From assembly GCA_021775805.1 (NCBI GenBank), contig JAJFHD010000099.1, positions 1 through 64,000 on the forward strand: a DNA stretch of 64,000 bases. The letters are read 5' to 3'. Below, piece by piece: positions 35,126-44,012 of the stretch (positions are counted from its first letter, which is position 1; every line of letters begins with the position of its first letter). This stretch comes from Alphaproteobacteria bacterium (GTDB lineage: Bacteria > Pseudomonadota > Alphaproteobacteria > Rhizobiales > JAJFHC01). The notes beneath the pieces are model-generated. The model was not told the DNA's origin. It saw nothing but the letters and a program-made list of their open reading frames with translations, and did not search any database. The position numbers and the translations under genes are program-made.

Positions 35126-35839
35126 ATGTCCTTGCTGTCGATCGACACCCTCAAGGTCCGCTATGGCGCGGTCGAAGCGGTAAGGGGCATAAGCCTGAAT
35201 GTCGAGGAGGGCGAACTCGTTGCCCTCCTCGGCGCAAACGGCGCGGGAAAATCGTCATCGCTCAATGCGGTCATCGGCCTGGTGCCGGTGGATGACGGCC
35301 ATGTTGAATTCAACGGCCAGGACATTTCTCACGTGGCGACCGAAATGCTGGTTCGTCAGGGCATTACGCTTGCTCCGGAAGGGCGACGGATTTTTGCCGG
35401 TCTGTCGGTTCTCGAAAACCTTCGCCTGGGAGCCTATGGACGGCGGGACAAAGCCAATATATCGAGTACCTATGACCGCGTCTTCGATCTGTTTCCCATT
35501 CTCAAGGACCGGCAGCAACAACTTGCTGGCACGCTTTCAGGCGGTCAGCAGCAGATGCTTGCCATCGGCAGGGCGCTGATGTGTGAGCCCAGGATGCTGT
35601 TGCTTGACGAGCCGTCTCTTGGACTGGCGCCGCAAATCGTAGAGACGATATTCGAACTGGTCGCCACACTTCGTCGTCAGGGCATCACGATCCTGCTGGT
35701 CGAACAGAATGTCGCCATGTCGCTCGATGTCATCGACCGGGGGTATGTGATGTCCGGAGGCAGGATCATCGATTCAGGCACGGCGTCGGAACTCAAATCC
35801 TCTCATATCGTCGAGCAGGCGTATATGGGAACGCATTAG
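35126..35839 (+). CDS. branched-chain amino acid-type ABC transporter ATP-binding protein (LivF-like)
   Basis: This 237-residue ATPase has Walker A GANGAGKSS, signature LSGGQQQM, Walker B MLLLDEPSLG and the LivF-specific VEQNVAMSLDVIDR. It pairs with the ATPase half of the LivMG fusion to form the nucleotide-binding dimer. It lies 21 bases after the binding-protein gene and 8 before the LivH gene. Confidence 0.92.
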   Translation: MSLLSIDTLKVRYGAVEAVRGISLNVEEGELVALLGANGAGKSSSLNAVIGLVPVDDGHVEFNGQDISHVATEMLVRQGITLAPEGRRIFAGLSVLENLRLGAYGRRDKANISSTYDRVFDLFPILKDRQQQLAGTLSGGQQQMLAIGRALMCEPRMLLLDEPSLGLAPQIVETIFELVATLRRQGITILLVEQNVAMSLDVIDRGYVMSGGRIIDSGTASELKSSHIVEQAYMGTH

Positions 35840-35847
35840 GCACGGCC

Positions 35848-36741
35848 ATGGAACTGTTTGTACAACAGACGATCAACGCTGTTTCGCTGGGCGGGACCTA
35901 TGCGCTGCTGGCGTTGGGGCTTGCCATCGTCTTCTCAGTGATGGGCATGATCAATTTTGCCCACGGCGAACTCATGACAACATCGGGCTACACGCTGTTG
36001 TATTGCGGGCTGGCGGGTGTTCCGTTTCTGATTTCTGTGCCGTTGGCCATCGTTGTGGCCATGGTGGCGGCCATGCTGATGGAACGCATTGCCTTTCGGC
36101 CGGTGCGCAACTCAAGCCCCGCCACCATGCTTGTGACCAGCTTCGCGGTGGCGATCATCCTGCAGACGCTTTTTCAGAACTTCATCGCCAAGCGCTCCAA
36201 GCCTGTCATTCTTCCCGATGCCCTGGCTGAAAGCATTGCTTTCGGCGACTTCCTGATTGGCATCAACAAGCTGATCGCGATTGCCGCGACGGTTCTGATG
36301 CTGATTTTTCTCAACGGGTTTTTTAAGCGGGCATCGGTCGGGATAGCGATGCGGGCGGCCGCCGAGGACTTTCCCATCGCCCGTCTGATGGGTGTGCGCG
36401 CCAATGCGGTTATCGCCGGCGCCTTCGCGCTTTCGGGAATGCTCGCAGGCGTTGCTGCCGTGCTGTGGGTGTCCCAGAGGGCGTCAGTCGATCCGCTGAT
36501 GGGTTTCGTGCCCGTGCTGAAGGCCTTCATCGCTGCCATACTGGGCGGACTGGGCAGCCTGACCGGCGCGGTCGCTGGCGGATTTCTGCTAGGTTTCATA
36601 GAAATCTACCTTACCGCTTTTCTGCCCGAGCATTTGCTGGAGTTCAAGGAACCGATCGGCCTGGGCATCGTGGTTCTGGTTTTGCTATTGCGGCCGAACG
36701 GCCTTATTCCGGCTGCAAGCTTCGGCAAGGTGAAGGTCTAG
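35848..36741 (+). CDS. branched-chain amino acid-type ABC transporter permease (LivH-like)
   Basis: This is a 297-residue inner-membrane protein with about eight hydrophobic segments. It has the LivH N-terminus NAVSLGGTYALLALGLAIVF and MGMINFAHGELM, and the cytoplasmic loop VGIAMRAAAEDFPIARLMGV. It forms the channel with the LivM half of the fusion at 32079. The next gene begins 3 bases after its stop. Confidence 0.92.
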   Translation: MELFVQQTINAVSLGGTYALLALGLAIVFSVMGMINFAHGELMTTSGYTLLYCGLAGVPFLISVPLAIVVAMVAAMLMERIAFRPVRNSSPATMLVTSFAVAIILQTLFQNFIAKRSKPVILPDALAESIAFGDFLIGINKLIAIAATVLMLIFLNGFFKRASVGIAMRAAAEDFPIARLMGVRANAVIAGAFALSGMLAGVAAVLWVSQRASVDPLMGFVPVLKAFIAAILGGLGSLTGAVAGGFLLGFIEIYLTAFLPEHLLEFKEPIGLGIVVLVLLLRPNGLIPAASFGKVKV

Positions 36742-36744
36742 CCG

Positions 36745-37563
36745 GTGGCAAAGGATCGCGATCATACCGACCCAGGACGGTTGCTGAGCAGGGACGATGT
36801 GGCGCCGGTAGAGGTCGTGAACCCGATGGGCCGCAGCACGGTGGTGCTGACGTGCGAGCATGCGGGCAGGGCAATACCGGAACGACTTGGGGATCTCGGC
36901 GTCTCCGGGCCCGACATGGACAGGCATATCGCCTACGACATCGGCGCGGAGGGCCTGTCCCGTCTCCTGAGTGCGGCTCTCGACGCGCCGCTCATTCTTC
37001 AGCGCTACAGCCGGCTGGTGGTTGACTGCAACCGGCCTCTTCATGCACCCGACTGCATGCCTGAAGTGAGTGACGGCACGATGGTGCCGGCAAACCGGGA
37101 CCTCGACGCTGCCACGCGGGCCTTGCGTTACGATGAAATCCACCAGCCGTTTCACGACCAGATTTCACGCGTGCTGAACGAACGGATGCTGGCATGTGCA
37201 AATTCGCTGCTGTTGTCAGTCCATAGTTTCACGCCTTGTCTGGCCGGTGTGGACCGCCCCTGGCACGCCGGGCTTTTACATAACCGGGATGACCGGGTCA
37301 GCCGACGCATGATGGATGGGCTGGTACGGCATACGTCGGGACTCCGGGTGGCGTTCAACGAGCCCTATTCGATCGACGATGATTCCGATTATACAATTCC
37401 GGTGCATGGCGAAGGACGTGGACTGCCGCATGTGCTGCTCGAAGTCCGCAACAACGAAATCGCCGATGTGGCGGGACAAGAGCGATGGGCCGACTGGCTG
37501 ACGCTTGCAACGCGTGATGCTGTGCATCACCTTTTTGACGACAGGGAGCAGATCGATGGCTGA
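36745..37563 (+). CDS. N-formylglutamate amidohydrolase-family protein
   Basis: This is a 272-residue protein from a GTG start just after the LivH stop; an ATG at 36826 would drop 27 residues but keep the conserved core. The core begins STVVLTCEHAGRAIPERLG, with a conserved Glu-His pair. Then come DIGAEGLSRLL, RYSRLVVDCNR, LLSVHSFTPCLAG and FNEPYSIDDDSDYTIPVHGE, all typical of the family. Relatives cleave N-formyl-glutamate or N-formimino derivatives. Here it is translationally linked to a Liv-type transporter and overlaps a cysteine hydrolase by 8 bases, so it probably acts on the imported substrate. Confidence 0.85.
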   Translation: MAKDRDHTDPGRLLSRDDVAPVEVVNPMGRSTVVLTCEHAGRAIPERLGDLGVSGPDMDRHIAYDIGAEGLSRLLSAALDAPLILQRYSRLVVDCNRPLHAPDCMPEVSDGTMVPANRDLDAATRALRYDEIHQPFHDQISRVLNERMLACANSLLLSVHSFTPCLAGVDRPWHAGLLHNRDDRVSRRMMDGLVRHTSGLRVAFNEPYSIDDDSDYTIPVHGEGRGLPHVLLEVRNNEIADVAGQERWADWLTLATRDAVHHLFDDREQIDG

Positions 37564-38209
37564 ACCATTCCCGACGACCCGCGAGATTCCGCTTGTGCCG
37601 GCCCAGTCGGCGCTGCTGTACATCGACGTCCAGAATTTTTCCGTGCGTCATGACGGAGGCGAATTCAAGGATGTACCTCCGGCCGATCTTACGGGCAAAT
37701 ACGGTTATTATTTCGACCGCCTGGAGACGGTTACCATTCCAAACATGCAAAAGCTTCAGAAAGCCTTCCGGGCCGCCGGCATCGAAGTCATGTATACGAC
37801 AATCGAAAGCCTGACGCTCGACGGACGCGACCGAAGCCTGGATTACAAGATTACCGGTTTCAACGTGGCGAAGGGTTCGTATGACGGCAAAGTGATTGAC
37901 GAGATCGCCCCGGAAGGCGACGAAATCGTGTTGCCAAAATCGTCGTCAAGCGTGTTCGTGTCTACCCATATCGACTACATCCTTCGGAACCTGGGCATCC
38001 GCCAGTTGGTCCTGAGCGGACTGGTGACGGATCAGTGTGTGGAGTCGGCGGTGCGTGATGCCTGCGATCTTGGATATCTCGTAACCCTTGTGCCCGATGC
38101 CTGTGCGACGTACAGCCAAACCCGCCACGACACATCGATAAGCGCCATCAGCGGTTACTGCCGTCAAGTGTCAACCGAAGGGCTGATTGCAGAGATTGCA
38201 ACGTCGTGA
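37556..38209 (+). CDS. cysteine hydrolase of the isochorismatase superfamily
   Basis: ATG 37556 overlaps the previous gene by 8 bases and gives 217 residues. The catalytic triad is visible: Asp24 in YIDVQNF, Lys128 in VLPKSSSSVF and Cys161 in GLVTDQCVESAVRDA. A cis-peptide-type VTDQC context is family-typical. Members hydrolyse amides and ureido groups, for example nicotinamide, N-carbamoylsarcosine and ureidoacrylate. With the Liv transporter and formylglutamate-type hydrolase it forms an import and amide-hydrolysis operon. N-carbamoyl compounds are attractive because a carbamoylase (20122) and creatinase-like proteins are also in the window. Confidence 0.87.
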   Translation: MAEPFPTTREIPLVPAQSALLYIDVQNFSVRHDGGEFKDVPPADLTGKYGYYFDRLETVTIPNMQKLQKAFRAAGIEVMYTTIESLTLDGRDRSLDYKITGFNVAKGSYDGKVIDEIAPEGDEIVLPKSSSSVFVSTHIDYILRNLGIRQLVLSGLVTDQCVESAVRDACDLGYLVTLVPDACATYSQTRHDTSISAISGYCRQVSTEGLIAEIATS

Positions 38210-38533
38210 GCCGGATTACCTTGCGCTGCCGGTTGGTTTTCCTGGACAAGACCAATGAATCTTGCGGGTCACGGAACTGCCTCAATTTGTGATGCTCCAG
38301 GACCGGTTCCGGCTAATGAACCCGTGTTTGCGAAAATCCGTACACAGAATTACGAGAGCAGTACACGTGTGAACTCGTGATGCCTCCAAGCATTTGCGAT
38401 TCAATGTAAGCCCTTACGCCAATTGTTTTGCGGTTAAACGCTACATGCGACAGTGTTTTGACTTGCGGCATCCGAGGTCTTTGTGGAACAAAGATGGCCC
38501 ACTGATGTAACCGGGCAAAAGGACGTCTGTTCC
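38210..38533. promoter_or_regulatory. 324-base gap; inverted repeat CTTTGT-GGA-ACAAAG at 38479-38493
   Basis: No gene is supported. The right end carries a perfect 6-base inverted repeat with a 3-base spacer, 40 bases before the GntR/FCD start. Its TTTGT/ACAAA half-sites recur upstream of the E1 alpha gene, so it is a candidate autoregulatory operator. Confidence 0.45.
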
Positions 38534-39223
38534 GTGTCAAAAGCTTTGTTGGACATTCAGCCGGTCGAGCGGACCGAAACTCTTGGCAAGAAAGTGCGCG
38601 ATGAATTGCGTGCGGCGATTATGGCCGGGCGATTTCAACCGGGTGAGAAACTCACGATTCGAGCGGTTGCGTCGGCATTGAACGTCAGCCTGACTCCGGC
38701 CCGGGAAGCGCTCTATAACCTGGCCGCCGAAGGGGCGCTCGAAATGCGGGTCAACGGGTCGGTCTATGTGCCGACGCTGACGAGCCAGCGGATCGACGAA
38801 CTGACCAAGATCAGGAAATCGCTGGAAGGCCTGGCGGCTCGTGAGGCGGCATTAAAAATCGGCGATGACGGCATTCAAGAAGCGCGGGCTATCAATGACA
38901 CGCTGTTGGCGGCGGATGCGAAAAAGGATTATCCTTCGCTTTTCGGACTCAATTGGAAATTCCATTTTCTGATTTACCAGGCCGCCGACATGCCACAGTT
39001 GCTGCGCATGATCGAGGGATGCTGGCTGATGACCGGATCGTATCTGAACACGATCTATCCGGACTTTGGGCGGCGGTCGACCGGCATCAACAATCACAAG
39101 AGAATCATCGCAGCTCTAGAGGCCCGCGATCCCGATGAGCTCTCAGACGCGGTGTGCCAGGACATTGCGTTTTCTGCGCAGGTCCTGATGGATGTCATCG
39201 AACGGGATCACGGGTGCGGCTAA
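38534..39223 (+). CDS. GntR-family transcriptional regulator, FCD type
   Basis: The preferred start is GTG 38534, with AAAGGA 9 bases upstream, giving 229 residues; a GTG at 38483 would add 17 residues but lies inside the putative operator. Residues 15-75 form the GntR winged helix (VRDELRAAIMAGRFQPGEKL, then LNVSLTPAREALYNLAAEG). The remainder is an FCD domain with the usual helix pattern (NWKFHFLIYQAADMPQLL and a late NNHKRIIAALEARDPDE). FCD regulators sense organic acids or amino acids. It precedes the E1 alpha-beta-ProC-SDR-Rid operon, whose promoter carries a matching inverted repeat. Confidence 0.87.
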   Translation: MSKALLDIQPVERTETLGKKVRDELRAAIMAGRFQPGEKLTIRAVASALNVSLTPAREALYNLAAEGALEMRVNGSVYVPTLTSQRIDELTKIRKSLEGLAAREAALKIGDDGIQEARAINDTLLAADAKKDYPSLFGLNWKFHFLIYQAADMPQLLRMIEGCWLMTGSYLNTIYPDFGRRSTGINNHKRIIAALEARDPDELSDAVCQDIAFSAQVLMDVIERDHGCG

Positions 39224-39430
39224 CGTGGGATGAGGAACAGTGTGTGCTGTTTCCCGTGGCATCCCCCCAAACATTGTGTGCGATCGGGAATACCAGTCCG
39301 ACAGACGGGAAGTGAACATCTGGAGGCTTGTTTCCTGTACATAAATCGAGTTCACTTGCAGGAATGTTTGAGCTGGCTGAAGGTTGAGAATGTCTTCAGC
39401 GGTCCTGTTGTCTTTTGCTTGATCGAACTT

Positions 39431-39444
39431 TTTGTTATAACAAA
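39431..39444. promoter_or_regulatory. perfect 14-base palindrome TTTGTTATAACAAA upstream of E1 alpha gene
   Basis: The palindrome sits 32 bases before the ATG at 39477. Its half-sites TTTGT/ACAAA match those at 38479-38493 upstream of the GntR/FCD gene. It is a candidate operator for that regulator and probably overlaps the promoter of the operon. Confidence 0.55.
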
Positions 39445-39476
39445 TAACAACAATTGCGGGTGGCCTGGAGAAGAGA

Positions 39477-40451
39477 ATGAAAAATACTCCCTCCATCGAC
39501 CAAAAAGTCGAAATGTACCGGAAGATGGTGGTCGTACGGCGCATCGAGGAAAAGCTCGGCGAACTTCACAGGGACGGCAAGACACGAGGTCCAATTCATA
39601 GATGCGACGGTCAGGAGGCGGTCGGTGTTGCGGCCACCGCCATGCTGGAAAAGGGCGATCACGTGACAAGCACCCATCGCGGACATGCTCACTATGTGGG
39701 CAAAGGACTTGATCCTCGAAAGATCGTTGCGGAAATTTTTGGACGTGAAACCGGATATTGCAGGGGCCGGGCGGGACACATGATCATCGCCGATGCCGAG
39801 CACGGTTTGCTCGGCGGCAACGCGATTGTCGGCGCCTGCATTCCCGCAGCGGTGGGTATGGCGCAGTCCTTTCAGATGCTCGGAACCGGGCAGATCGCCA
39901 TGTGCATTTTCGGGGACGGTGCCGCACAGACCGGGATATGCCATGAATCCATGAACATTGCCGCTTTGTGGAAATTACCGGTCGTTTTCCTGCTTGAACA
40001 CAATGAGTACGGTTTGACCGTTCATGCCGATGCCCAGTCATCGGTGAAGGATCTGCATAAGCGGGCTGCCGGTTACGGCATGCCGGGGCGCAAGGTCGAC
40101 GGCAACGACATCACGGCCACCTACCGGTGCGTGGCGGAGGCGGTTGAGATGGCCCGCCGGGGCGACGGCCCATCGCTGGTTGAGGCGAAAACTTACCGGG
40201 CGACCGGTTTCTCAACCAGCGACATGGGGGGATATCAGTCCGAAGCCGATTTAGAAAAATGGCGGAAGAAGGATCCCATCGACCGGGCCTTCAGGACCCT
40301 CTCCGGGCATGTGGACAATGATCGGCTCGAAAGGATTAGGGCGGACGCGATCGCAGAAGCCGAAACGGCATTTGAACTGGCCCTGTCCGATCCGTTTCCG
40401 TCATTTGAAAGTCATCCGGCAAGTGCGCCCTACCGGGGTGAAATTCAATGA
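39477..40451 (+). CDS. thiamine-diphosphate 2-oxoacid dehydrogenase E1 component, alpha subunit
   Basis: This 324-residue protein has the thiamine-diphosphate motif GDGAAQTGICHESMNIAA and then KLPVVFLLEHNEYG. Upstream landmarks are HRCDGQEAVGVAATAML and STHRGHAHYVGKG. It fits acetoin, pyruvate or branched-chain E1 alpha subunits, of which the acetoin/pyruvate type has this length. TGGAGAAG is the ribosome-binding site. It overlaps the beta-subunit gene by 4 bases. No E2 or E3 gene is in the window, so the E1 either borrows partners or works alone on a small 2-oxoacid or acyloin. Confidence 0.9.
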   Translation: MKNTPSIDQKVEMYRKMVVVRRIEEKLGELHRDGKTRGPIHRCDGQEAVGVAATAMLEKGDHVTSTHRGHAHYVGKGLDPRKIVAEIFGRETGYCRGRAGHMIIADAEHGLLGGNAIVGACIPAAVGMAQSFQMLGTGQIAMCIFGDGAAQTGICHESMNIAALWKLPVVFLLEHNEYGLTVHADAQSSVKDLHKRAAGYGMPGRKVDGNDITATYRCVAEAVEMARRGDGPSLVEAKTYRATGFSTSDMGGYQSEADLEKWRKKDPIDRAFRTLSGHVDNDRLERIRADAIAEAETAFELALSDPFPSFESHPASAPYRGEIQ

Positions 40452-41422
40452 CCCGGATGCGGTATGCCGACGCGCTCAATGCCGCGCTGGCTGAGGAAAT
40501 GGAACGGGACCCGACAGTGTGGCTGTTTGGTGAGGACATCGGCGACTATGGTGGTGTGTTCAAAGTAACAAAGGGTCTCGCGGACCGCTTCGGCAAGTAC
40601 AGGGTCCGCGACACGCCGATATCGGAACAAACACTGACAGCCATGGCGGTCACCGCGGCGATGACCGGGACCCGGCCGGTCCTGGAAATCATGTATGCCG
40701 ATTTCATGCCACTGACGCTCGATGCCCTGATCAACCAGGCATCGATCTACGATTACATCTGGGCAGGCCAGGTCCAGATGCCATTTGTGCTGCGGACGCA
40801 GGGCGGCGGCGGTGCCGGCGCGGGTGCCCAACACTCGAAAAGCCTCGATGTGCTTGTCGCCCATGTTCCCGGCCTAAAAGTCCTGGCGCCGTCGACGCCG
40901 GCGGATGCCAAGGCACTGCTCAAGGCCGCAATAAGGGACCCGCATCCGGTTGTTTTTCTCGAGCACAAGCTGCTCTACAACACACGTGGCGAGGTTCCCG
41001 AGGGCGACATTGTGGCTGATATCGGTGTAGCACGAGTGGTTCGCAGCGGCACCGATGTGTCGATCTTTGCCACATCCAAGATGGTCCATGATGCCGAGCA
41101 GGCCGCCGAGTCCCTGGCGGAAGAGGGCATCTCAGCTGAGGTGATCGATCTTCGGACCTTGCGGCCTCTCGATGTGGACGCGATTACTGCATCGGTTCGC
41201 AAGACCAATCGGGCGGTGGTCGTCAACGAGGGCTGGCGGTTCTGCGGCTACGGCGCCGAGTTGAGCGCTTCGATCATGGAGCGGGCTTTCGACTATCTCG
41301 ATGCGCCGGTCGAACGCGTCGGCACCATGGATGTCGCAATCCCCTATAGCGAACCTCTCGAAAAAGCCGTATTGCCTAATGCGGAGAAGATCATGGCAGC
41401 CGCAAAGGCCACCCTGCGCTAA
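40448..41422 (+). CDS. thiamine-diphosphate 2-oxoacid dehydrogenase E1 component, beta subunit
   Basis: This 324-residue protein starts MRYADALNAALAEEMERDP and contains VWLFGEDIGDYGGVFKVTKG, RVRDTPISEQTLTAMAV, and a transketolase C-terminal domain with VIDLRTLRPLDVDAI. These are standard E1 beta features; the beta subunit contributes a Glu that activates thiamine diphosphate. It is coupled to the alpha gene by an ATGA overlap and followed by ProC after 67 bases. Confidence 0.92.
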   Translation: MTRMRYADALNAALAEEMERDPTVWLFGEDIGDYGGVFKVTKGLADRFGKYRVRDTPISEQTLTAMAVTAAMTGTRPVLEIMYADFMPLTLDALINQASIYDYIWAGQVQMPFVLRTQGGGGAGAGAQHSKSLDVLVAHVPGLKVLAPSTPADAKALLKAAIRDPHPVVFLEHKLLYNTRGEVPEGDIVADIGVARVVRSGTDVSIFATSKMVHDAEQAAESLAEEGISAEVIDLRTLRPLDVDAITASVRKTNRAVVVNEGWRFCGYGAELSASIMERAFDYLDAPVERVGTMDVAIPYSEPLEKAVLPNAEKIMAAAKATLR

Positions 41423-41489
41423 TCGGTTTGATCGGTTGACGCAATCATGGTCACATGGACAACCGGATTGAAGGTGAAAGGCGAAACAA

Positions 41490-42296
41490 ATGGCGAGCAA
41501 AATCTTGCTGGTTGGATGCGGGAATATGGGTTTTGCGATGCTGAAAGGCTGGCTGGCAGAACCTTCCGGTGTAGACGCCCATGTAGTCGAACCTGTTGAC
41601 GCCCTGCGCGAACGCGCAGAACTGGCCGGGGCCGCTGTCTATGGCGACCAGGCCGAACTGGCTGACGGGTTCACGCCGGATATGGTGATTCTGGCGGTCA
41701 AACCCCAGGTCATGCGGGATGTCCTGCCGTCCTATGGAAAGTGGTCCGGTGGCAAGACGACCTATCTGTCAGTTGCCGCCGGTGTCAGGATCGAGACATT
41801 CGCAAGCGCATATCCGGGGCCCACGCCAATTATCCGCTGCATGCCGAACACACCGGCCGCCATTGGCAAGGGCATGATGGTGTGTTGTTTGAACGCGCAC
41901 GTTACCGACCAGGCTAAATCCCTGTGTACGGACCTGCTCTCGTCCAGCGGCCGGGTGAACTTTGTCGATGACGAGTCCCAGATGGATGCCGTGACAGCGG
42001 TTTCCGGGTCGGGTCCTGCCTATATATTCCATTTCATCGAATGTCTGACCAAGGCCGGAGAGGAAGCCGGGCTTCCGGCCGAGCTTGCAGCGGAGCTCGC
42101 GATGCAGACGGTTTACGGCGCAGGCGTTCTGGCCGCCCGAAGCGACACTGAGCCGTCGGTATTGCGGCAACAGGTTACGAGTCCCGGCGGCACGACCGCG
42201 GCTGCATTGGACGTTTTCATGGGATCAGGCCGGCTCCAGGCAGTCGTCAGCGAGGCGGTGGCGGCGGCCGCGGACAGGTCGCGTGAATTGGCCTGA
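41490..42296 (+). CDS. proC: pyrroline-5-carboxylate reductase
   Basis: This 268-residue NAD(P)H-dependent enzyme begins KILLVGCGNMGFAMLKGWL (nucleotide binding). It has the family segments ILAVKPQVMRDVLPSY, RCMPNTPAAIGKGMM and the C-terminal TAVSGSGPAYIFHFIECL, then LRQQVTSPGGTTAAAL. It reduces 1-pyrroline-5-carboxylate to proline in the cytoplasm. Being inside a catabolic-looking operon with E1 subunits, an SDR and a Rid-family protein, it may handle a different cyclic imine or recycle an intermediate; the housekeeping role is not excluded. Confidence 0.9.
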   Translation: MASKILLVGCGNMGFAMLKGWLAEPSGVDAHVVEPVDALRERAELAGAAVYGDQAELADGFTPDMVILAVKPQVMRDVLPSYGKWSGGKTTYLSVAAGVRIETFASAYPGPTPIIRCMPNTPAAIGKGMMVCCLNAHVTDQAKSLCTDLLSSSGRVNFVDDESQMDAVTAVSGSGPAYIFHFIECLTKAGEEAGLPAELAAELAMQTVYGAGVLAARSDTEPSVLRQQVTSPGGTTAAALDVFMGSGRLQAVVSEAVAAAADRSRELA

Positions 42297-42316
42297 GATG
42301 CAACGGAGAAACAATC

Positions 42317-43078
42317 ATGCGTCATGACGGGAAGCGGGTTCTTGTGACCGGTGGTGCCAGTGGCATCGGCTTTGCGATTGCCAGCCGTTTCGCCCGGGAG
42401 GGCGCGTCGGTTGTTGTCTTCGATATCAATGATACAGCTGTGGCCGAAAGCCTTGAACGCTTCTCTGGGCCCCGTCAGGTCCACGGCAAATCGGGATCGG
42501 TTACGGAAGAAAACGACATTCAGGATGTTGTCGATTTCATGATGTCCGATCTGGGGGGGATTGACTGTCTGGTCAATTCCGCCGGTGTGGTCAAGGTCGA
42601 ACCGGCGCTTGAGCACCCGGTCAAGGATTTCCGCTGGATAATCGATGTCAACGTGACCGGCACCTGGATCGCCAGCCAGGCCTGTGCACACGTGATGTCC
42701 GAAAATGGCGGGGGATCAATCGTCAACGTCGGATCGGTTTATGGTCTTGGCGGTGCGCCCCAGAGAACCGCCTACTGTGCTTCAAAGGCGGCGATCGTCG
42801 GTTTGACGCAGAGCCTGGCCGTGGAGTGGGGGCCGTTGGGAATTCGTGTCAACGCCGTGGCTCCGACCGGTACTCGTACGCCGATGGTCCAGGATCTGAT
42901 TGACCGGGGCATCTACAACCTTGAGGGCGTCCAGCGCAAAACCCCGCTTGGCCGCCTTGCCGAACCGGAGGAAGTCGCAGCAGCGTGTTCGTTTCTCGCC
43001 AGCGACGACGCGGCCATGGTGACCGGACATCACCTGCCGGTGGACGGCGGCTGGCTTGCCAACAACTACGTGACATGA
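42317..43078 (+). CDS. SDR-family NAD(P)-dependent oxidoreductase
   Basis: This is a 253-residue classical short-chain dehydrogenase. The cofactor motif is VLVTGGASGIGFAIASRFA, with Asp in VVVFDINDTA favouring NAD(H). Further motifs are VNSAGV, Ser in VNVGSVYG, and the catalytic YCASKAAIVG. The C-terminus has FLASDDAAMVTGHHLPVDGG. It oxidises an alcohol or reduces a ketone. Its stop overlaps the ATG of the next gene, so the two are translationally coupled. Confidence 0.9.
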   Translation: MRHDGKRVLVTGGASGIGFAIASRFAREGASVVVFDINDTAVAESLERFSGPRQVHGKSGSVTEENDIQDVVDFMMSDLGGIDCLVNSAGVVKVEPALEHPVKDFRWIIDVNVTGTWIASQACAHVMSENGGGSIVNVGSVYGLGGAPQRTAYCASKAAIVGLTQSLAVEWGPLGIRVNAVAPTGTRTPMVQDLIDRGIYNLEGVQRKTPLGRLAEPEEVAAACSFLASDDAAMVTGHHLPVDGGWLANNYVT

Positions 43079-43983
43079 GGCGCCGTGACATGGATGCAGG
43101 CACCATCATATTCGAGGTCGAAGGCGTCGGGCACGAGATCGAAGTGACTGACGCCTACGCGCCTCAAACCTTGCGCTGCGTGCTGGAAGCACTGCCGGCC
43201 GTGGCCGACATACATTGCGCGAAGATTGCCGGTTGCCACATCATGTGGCCGGTGCCGTTTGTCGCGCGTCTGGAGAAGTCGTCAGATGTGCTGTCCATGC
43301 CGCCGGGTTCGTTCTTCTTTTGGCCAGAACGGCAGTACCTCGAAATTACCTATGACGAACTGCAGGCCGAGTCGGCAGCAATCAGCTACCTGGGCCGTCT
43401 AAAGGGCGACACGGCATGGCTTCGTGATTATGCCGAGGAGAACCGGCGCAAACAGGGGCAGCAGCAATTCGAGGCAAGTGTTTACCTCAAAGACAGCCCG
43501 AAGCAGCCGTTGCCGCAGGTTATCGAAGAGGGCAAGACCGCCTGGTCAAGATTGCAGTCGGCTCGGCGACGGGCATGGCAGAGTCAACCGGAGGACGTGC
43601 AGGCTCTGCTTGACCGGCGCGGCCTTATGATTCCATTTGGACCTCTGGCCATGGCGGAGGGGGAAATGCGCAAACTTCATGAATTGCTCTGGCGCTTGTG
43701 GATCGACGATGGGGAATACACGCAAGACCAGATGGCGGTCATCGCCCGGTTCGCCATCGAAGCGGCAATCACCAGGGTTGCTGGTTTCTGTCATATGACA
43801 GGGGTTGGTTCGGCACTGGAGGACGGCGTGACGTGCCTGTGCGATCCTAACCTGAGGCAAGATACCGTGCTCGAGGAGCTTGTGCTCTACTGCGGCCGTA
43901 TTGCGGCGTGGCTCGATCTGCACATCTGCTGGTGGCCGATGAACGAGATTACACTCGATGCTCAGGGGCGCCGCAAAGATTAG
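43075..43983 (+). CDS. uncharacterised protein with DUF3830-like N-terminal half
   Basis: The ATG at 43075 overlaps the SDR stop (ATGA); an ATG at 43090 is also possible. The protein has about 302 residues. Residues 6-125 resemble the DUF3830 cyclophilin-like family: TLRCVLEALPAVADIHCAKIAG, then GSFFFWPERQYLEITYDE. The other half (130-302) is helical, with RLQSARRRAWQSQPEDVQAL and a repeated pattern of Trp and Cys near the end (CLCDPNLRQD, HICWWPMNE); I recognise no family there. Its function is unknown; position in the operon suggests an accessory role in the same pathway. Confidence 0.6.
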   Translation: MRRRDMDAGTIIFEVEGVGHEIEVTDAYAPQTLRCVLEALPAVADIHCAKIAGCHIMWPVPFVARLEKSSDVLSMPPGSFFFWPERQYLEITYDELQAESAAISYLGRLKGDTAWLRDYAEENRRKQGQQQFEASVYLKDSPKQPLPQVIEEGKTAWSRLQSARRRAWQSQPEDVQALLDRRGLMIPFGPLAMAEGEMRKLHELLWRLWIDDGEYTQDQMAVIARFAIEAAITRVAGFCHMTGVGSALEDGVTCLCDPNLRQDTVLEELVLYCGRIAAWLDLHICWWPMNEITLDAQGRRKD

Positions 43984-44012
43984 ACGTTAACACTACAAGG
44001 TTGGAGAAAGCC

